From: UBA5448 sp045536965
GTDB taxonomy: Bacteria; Bacillota; Clostridia; Oscillospirales; SIG627
Length of the DNA: 9,049 nt
Reading direction: 5' to 3'
Assembly: GCA_045536965.1 (NCBI GenBank)
Contig: JAZSON010000027.1
Span: 1-9,049, forward strand
A program made the translations under genes and the position numbers. Positions 6,427 to 9,049 of the stretch are shown here, piece by piece (positions within the stretch are counted from its first letter, which is position 1; every line of letters starts with the position of its first letter). Below the pieces are notes generated by a model. The model had not been told where the DNA came from and ran no database searches. It saw nothing but the letters and a program-made list of their open reading frames with translations.

Positions 6427-6640
6427 GATTATGGTGCGGGTGTTCACAACCAACCTCAAACGCGAGGTGGATGCTGCAAAAAAAGAAGAACCTCAGTACG
6501 CGAAATGCGTGTCGAGGCTCTCGACTGAATTATAACGCAATTTTTGATACGGGTTGCATTGGGTTGCAAAGTTGCATCTTAATGCAACCGAAAATAAGAT
6601 TGCAACCGATCGACGAATTGGAATTTGTCTAACTAATTTA
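6427..6640. other. Intergenic stretch with degenerate hairpins and GTTGCA repeats
   Basis: I see no credible gene here. It contains several imperfect inverted repeats, such as CCTC/GAGG pairs around 6450-6515, and the GTTGCA/TGCAAC cluster annotated separately. It is the 3' flank of the DUF4304 gene. A GTG-started frame of 82 codons runs 6280-6528 but begins inside a palindrome arm and is explained by the hairpins. Confidence 0.5.
6551..6607. repeat. Cluster of GTTGCA/TGCAAC direct and inverted repeats
   Basis: GTTGCA occurs at 6553, 6563 and 6571, and the complement TGCAAC at 6583 and 6601. The first two copies are embedded in GGGTTGCAWW units 10 bp apart. Several alternative stems are possible, for example a perfect 7-bp GTTGCAT/ATGCAAC stem with a 4-nt loop (6571-6588), or nested GGTTGCA/TGCAACC pairings. 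No T-run follows, so it is not an ordinary terminator. Confidence 0.75.
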
Positions 6641-7477
6641 TCACTTTGCTTCCCATAGATTTTTCTGCATCCAACAACTTTCGCATTTTTGGCGATTACA
6701 ATGGCAACCTGTCCAATAGGAAGAAATTTGCCCTAACTCATACAAGGGGGTACCAATAATTTTCTCCAATTCAGGCACGACAGAGTTATCTAAAAAGAAG
6801 TCAAACTCTTCTTTGTCAAGTGCTTGCCAATCCATAGGGGACATACCAGCTGGTGCTATTCTTGTATAATAACAGTCCCCATAGTTATTTGTTCCGTTCT
6901 TTCCTATGTAGAGATTAAAATAGTATTCGTCTGAGAATGCAGATTTTTGAGCATTGAACATGAGGTAGTATATATCGGTAAGCGAGCGTGTCCAGGTGCT
7001 TGCCTTTTTCTTAAACCCGAGGGGTTTCAGCTTTGTTTGAATCTGTTGAATAAAGGTCTTTCTTTTTTCCTTTGCGAAAAGCAACAAATCATCCTTTGGT
7101 GTATCTAGATAGGCGGCATACATTTCTGCTATTTTGCTTTTTGCGGTAGATTCGTCTGCTTCGTCGCAGATGATCACTTTTTCTCGTATGGTAATGCACT
7201 CATCCAAAACACCCCGTTCGCGTAATGCGTTTTCATCACCAGCCATCCGCGTAAATGCAGTTGATGCGTAGCCATAGGTAACTTCAACATAAAATTCATT
7301 ACCCTGCAAATTCACAACAAAGGCAGTTAGCTCTGTCATAGGTTTGTAGAAAAGCCAATGCCACGAAGAGGATTGCCGCTTTGTGGGTTCACTCATATCA
7401 AATGACAAGAGGCTCTTGCGGTATTGCTCCATTTTTGCTTGAATATCACCAGATAATGGCTTTGATTCGGTTGCCAT
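6641..7477 (-). CDS. DUF4304-type protein with C-terminal cysteine cluster
   Basis: A 278-residue protein of unknown function. The C-terminal half, from about residue 138, resembles DUF4304: it opens FIQQIQTKLKPLGFKKKASTWTR and continues with alternating aromatic and polar strands. The N-terminal half (about 15-110, with SSSWHWLFYKP and EFYVEVTYGYAS) may be a second alpha/beta domain, but I do not recognise it. The extreme C-terminus has four cysteines at about 258, 260, 265 and 268 (CxCx4CxxC, with a histidine between the first two), which could bind zinc. No signal peptide or membrane segment is seen, so it is probably cytosolic. A TTG at 7507 is open in frame, but ATG at 7475-7477 has GGAGG about 10 nt upstream and is preferred. 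It is a single-gene unit with a strong promoter, embedded in repeat-rich DNA. Confidence 0.82.
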   Translation of the reverse strand: MATESKPLSGDIQAKMEQYRKSLLSFDMSEPTKRQSSSWHWLFYKPMTELTAFVVNLQGNEFYVEVTYGYASTAFTRMAGDENALRERGVLDECITIREKVIICDEADESTAKSKIAEMYAAYLDTPKDDLLLFAKEKRKTFIQQIQTKLKPLGFKKKASTWTRSLTDIYYLMFNAQKSAFSDEYYFNLYIGKNGTNNYGDCYYTRIAPAGMSPMDWQALDKEEFDFFLDNSVVPELEKIIGTPLYELGQISSYWTGCHCNRQKCESCWMQKNLWEAK

Positions 7478-7530
7478 TTTTACACTACCTCCATTCGTCA
7501 GATTCAAATTTATCGAGTAGATTTTAGTAT

Positions 7531-7559
7531 ATTATATCACTAAACGCTATATTTTTCAA
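7531..7559 (-). promoter_or_regulatory. Strong promoter of the DUF4304 gene
   Basis: On the minus strand TTGAAA (7554-7559) is 17 bp from a perfect TATAAT (7531-7536). The first AATGAAAC repeat begins only three bases upstream of the -35, so a protein bound there would touch RNA polymerase. The transcript would have a leader of about 45 nt. Confidence 0.85.
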
Positions 7560-7561
7560 TG

Positions 7562-7746
7562 ACAATGAAACTATTCTTTGGCACGATGAAACTTTTCTCC
7601 CACAATGAAACTAATCTACCTTACAATGAAATTATTCTTTTGAGAAAAGTTTCATTGTGATTCTGTGGGTTGAAAATAGGGTGGGTTTGAGTCATCCAAC
7701 TTCGACTTTTATGTAGTCAATCTTGATACAATGAAACTAATCTTTT
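7562..7746 (+). repeat. Array of ACAATGAAACTAWTCT repeats upstream of the DUF4304 promoter
   Basis: Direct copies of a unit close to ACAATGAAACTAWTCTTT start at 7562, 7583, 7602, 7623 and 7728, at intervals of 21, 19, 21 and 105 (five times 21) bases. One inverted copy of the first nine bases (TTTCATTGT) lies at 7650-7658 and pairs with the fourth unit to form a bulged 14-bp hairpin (7623-7658). The region between 7659 and 7727 shows no further clear copy and no gene. The spacing of about two helical turns places successive copies on one face of the DNA. Confidence 0.78.
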
Positions 7747-7794
7747 GTGTTAAAACAGCAGAAACCCTTATACCGCAATGATTTTGGGGTATAG

Positions 7795-7842
7795 AAAAAG
7801 AACGAAAGTTGCAATACCAATGATATCATAACTTTCGTTCTT
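7795..7842 (-). terminator. Terminator immediately beyond the tRNA-Pro 3' end
   Basis: A perfect 13-bp stem (7798-7810 with 7830-7842) encloses a 19-nt loop that holds a TGATATCA palindrome. On the minus strand it is followed by a T-run at 7795-7799. It starts three bases after the CCA of the tRNA fragment, the usual position for a tRNA terminator. It therefore probably marks native chromosomal flank of the original tRNA gene. Confidence 0.82.
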
Positions 7843-7845
7843 ATG

Positions 7846-7890
7846 TGGTCGAAGTGACAGGACTCGAACCTGCAGCATCTTGCTCCCAAA
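7846..7890 (-). other. 3' fragment of tRNA-Pro(UGG): candidate integration (att) site
   Basis: Read on the minus strand, these 45 bases are an exact tRNA 3' part: a 7-nt anticodon loop TTTGGGA (anticodon TGG, proline), the 3' anticodon strand GCAAG, the variable loop ATGCT, a T-arm GCAGG-TTCGAGT-CCTGT with full pairing, the 3' acceptor strand CACTTCG, discriminator A and encoded CCA. The expected 5' partner strands (CTTGC and CGAAGTG) and a D-arm are absent from the bases to the right, so this is not a functional tRNA. A clean cut inside the anticodon loop is typical of tyrosine-recombinase elements, which leave a displaced 3' half at the far end of the insert. The orientation puts the element on the high-coordinate side, from about 7891. 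Confidence 0.82.
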
Positions 7891-7906
7891 GAATCCCAGA
7901 GTACCT

Positions 7907-7951
7907 GTTTCCGCTCGTTTCTAGCCGTTTCCGCCCCTTTCCGCTCGGAAA
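7907..7951 (+). repeat. Tandem 10-bp GTTTCCGCYC repeats beside the att site
   Basis: Four consecutive 10-mers, GTTTCCGCTC, GTTTCTAGCC, GTTTCCGCCC and CTTTCCGCTC, occupy 7907-7946 with exact 10-bp phase, one turn of DNA. The last merges into a palindrome TTTCCG-CT-CGGAAA (7938-7951). Further single TTTCCG copies occur at 7959 and 7983. They begin 16 bases inside the presumed element from the tRNA fragment, where integrase arm-type or accessory factor sites are often found. No gene is seen between 7891 and 8192. Confidence 0.75.
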
Positions 7952-8028
7952 CACATCCTTTCCGGCTTTTCTTTCTCCACTGTTTCCGTGTGCTCCGGTC
8001 GTGTCTGTGGGATAAACTGTGGTCAAGC

Positions 8029-8072
8029 AAAACACCTCGAATGCAGCTCTCACCGCATCCGAGGTGTTTTTT
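8029..8072 (+). terminator. Plus-oriented hairpin terminator near the element end
   Basis: An 11-bp stem (8029-8039 with 8060-8070), one A-C mismatch, then a further 4 bp (8041-8044 with 8055-8058) enclose a 10-nt loop. Six T (8067-8072) end the structure on the plus strand; on the minus strand only four T follow. No plus-strand gene is visible upstream, so it may insulate the element from outside transcription, or also stop minus-strand read-through from the sortase gene. Confidence 0.78.
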
Positions 8073-8160
8073 GTCGTCTGTATGGTAACTCTTGTTCCGC
8101 TGAAAGTCAAGGTCTTTCGCGAAACAAATTTTGATCCGCAGTAGACAAAGAACAAAGCAA

Positions 8161-8185
8161 TCCCGACAGCTATGAACTGTCGGGA
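8161..8185 (-). terminator. Terminator-like hairpin after the sortase gene
   Basis: A perfect 9-bp GC-rich stem (8161-8169 with 8177-8185) has a 7-nt loop. On the minus strand it starts 8 nt after the sortase stop codon. The following sequence is only moderately T-rich (TTGCTTTGTT), so termination may be partial, with the hairpin at 8029-8072 as a back-up. Confidence 0.6.
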
Positions 8186-8192
8186 ATTTCGT

Positions 8193-8966
8193 TCATACTG
8201 GTATCAGTCTACCTATTACAACATATCTCGCATTATCAAATTCGTATGAGCAGGTGGATAGCGTTACGATGGTGTCATTATATTCCAATTCAATATCCGA
8301 CTTAAAGGTGGACTTTGCTCTATATTCTTCTATTAGCTCAGCAAACTCTTCTTCGCTTTGATTCGGCAGATAAATTTTATCGTCGCGCTTGACAACAAGA
8401 CCCGCAAACAGTTCAAGTTTGTAATTGCCATCAGGTGTCAGATAATACATTATAGGATGTTGGTTGTAATATGATTGTTGCTTATACTTTGCAAGCGAGC
8501 TGAACATTGTGCCATTTTTCATATTATGTCCGTATATAATATAGTTAGCATCTTCATTAAGCTCACCGTTGCGGTAGTCTGCGAACAATGTACCGCTTAC
8601 TAAATACTTACCGTCAAGATCTTTTCGTAAATACTGGTCATTGTTTTTGCCTTGCACAACCGGATAGTTAATAACGGTATCGGGACAGTAGAGCCAACCA
8701 ATTACATCCTCATTTCTGTTAAGTAAGGCGTCAAAGTCAATCGCTATAGGAGGCTCGGTTGATTTTGGCGGTTGCTCATCATTGCTTTGCGTTGCTTCGG
8801 AGTTGGATTCAACATCCTTAGTAGCAACATATTCATCCTGCATTACCTCATAGATGTTATCTGCCTTATTGTAGTCATAGTAAATCTTACCTATATTAAA
8901 AGCCGCAAATACAAAAACTGCAATCAAAACTGTATTGATGATTTTTATAAACTTTCGGTTTTTCAA
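8193..8966 (-). CDS. srtB: Class B sortase
   Basis: A 257-residue membrane-anchored cysteine transpeptidase that would attach surface proteins to the cell wall or assemble pili. Residues about 8-28 form an N-terminal membrane anchor with a basic front. A low-complexity acidic and serine-rich linker spans about 44-75, and the sortase barrel follows. The catalytic triad is complete: H147 in IIYGHNM, C239 in TLSTCS and R247 in NARYVV. The TLSTC motif, the helix near the start of the domain (IDFDALLNRNEDVIGWL) and the overall length fit class B. Translation starts at TTG (8964-8966), with GGAGG 7 nt upstream and no better ATG. No LPXTG- or NPQTN-type substrate is in the window, so its partner is unknown. 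It lies on the presumed element side of the tRNA-Pro fragment and may be cargo of an integrative element. Confidence 0.92.
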   Translation of the reverse strand: MKNRKFIKIINTVLIAVFVFAAFNIGKIYYDYNKADNIYEVMQDEYVATKDVESNSEATQSNDEQPPKSTEPPIAIDFDALLNRNEDVIGWLYCPDTVINYPVVQGKNNDQYLRKDLDGKYLVSGTLFADYRNGELNEDANYIIYGHNMKNGTMFSSLAKYKQQSYYNQHPIMYYLTPDGNYKLELFAGLVVKRDDKIYLPNQSEEEFAELIEEYRAKSTFKSDIELEYNDTIVTLSTCSYEFDNARYVVIGRLIPV

Positions 8967-9001
8967 TCAAAAACCTCCCTTCAGGAATTTGACTAATTAC
9001 A

Positions 9002-9030
9002 ATTATAAGATATTTTTTAAAAAATGTAAA
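9002..9030 (-). promoter_or_regulatory. Strong promoter of the sortase gene
   Basis: On the minus strand TTTACA (9025-9030) is 17 bp from a perfect TATAAT (9002-9007). The spacer is a T6A6 tract, which is intrinsically bent. The leader of about 30 nt carries the ribosome site GGGAGG. This suggests the sortase gene is first in its transcript and not the tail of a larger operon to the right. Confidence 0.85.
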
Positions 9031-9049
9031 CACAAAAAGATATTGCATT

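Noticed and set aside
6217..6445. 12-mer GTGCGGGTGTTC present at 6217 and 6434
   Set aside because: Both lie in hairpin contexts, but a repeated 12-mer is expected about once or twice by chance in a window this size. No longer similarity surrounds them, and the second is not a tRNA 3' end because no T-arm precedes it.
6280..6528. Plus-strand GTG-started frame of 82 codons
   Set aside because: It begins inside a palindrome arm, lacks a ribosome site, and its sequence is dictated by successive hairpins.
7562..7746. CRISPR array
   Set aside because: Units are about 20 bp, degenerate and nearly contiguous with no unique spacers of 30-40 bp, and no cas gene is present.
8082..8110. Minus-strand TTGACT / TACCAT promoter-like boxes, 17 bp apart
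   Set aside because: The -10 is poor and transcription would run straight into a terminator with no gene beyond it.
7737..8155. Two minus-strand frames (97 and 104 codons) across the tRNA fragment
   Set aside because: Their peptides contain the tell-tale translation of tRNA T-arm sequence (such as GSSPVTSTT), and both cross terminators.

Overview
The window reads as chromosome from a low-to-middle GC anaerobic Firmicute of class Clostridia, probably a gut lineage near the Oscillospirales/Ruminococcaceae. This is inferred from strong AGGAGG-type ribosome sites, sigma-A type promoters with 17-bp spacers, A/T-flanked hairpin terminators, a class B sortase, an EamA permease and a rubrerythrin-VIT fusion. 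No taxonomic marker gene is present, so the assignment is tentative.

Left part (1-6060) is compact and ordinary. A minus-strand gene appears to begin at the extreme left edge (1-10). Next is a two-gene minus-strand amino-sugar operon: NagA-like deacetylase (1273-2409), translationally coupled by an ATGA overlap to a divergent NagB-like protein (305-1276), with a promoter at 2443-2470 and a terminator at 253-293. A 56-residue unknown protein (2587-2757) and a metallophosphoesterase (2855-3931) follow on the same strand. The phosphoesterase diverges from an EamA-type permease (4122-4991, plus). The permease converges on a rubrerythrin-VIT membrane ferritin (5107-5979, minus) across a shared bidirectional terminator.

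Middle part (6060-7845) is gene-poor and rich in repeats. It holds a possible decapitated gene end with its terminator (6086-6243), a chain of hairpins including two near-perfect palindromes (6264-6426), a cluster of GTTGCA/TGCAAC repeats (6551-6607), and one gene, a DUF4304-type protein (6641-7477). Upstream of that gene's promoter is an array of AATGAAAC repeats (7562-7746).

Right part (7846-9049) looks like the end of an integrated element. Bases 7846-7890 are the 3' 45 nt of a proline tRNA (anticodon UGG), cut inside the anticodon loop, with no 5' half beside it. A terminator lies directly beyond the CCA. The arrangement fits an attachment site with the element extending rightward from about 7891. 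Beside it are four tandem 10-bp GTTTCCGCYC repeats, two terminators and a class B sortase (8193-8966, TTG start). No integrase is visible; if the reading is right, it and the intact tRNA-Pro lie beyond the right edge.

The strongest candidate for something new is the tRNA-Pro junction with its helically phased repeats. Second is the hairpin and repeat landscape that flanks the DUF4304 gene. No complete new multi-gene system can be demonstrated within this window.
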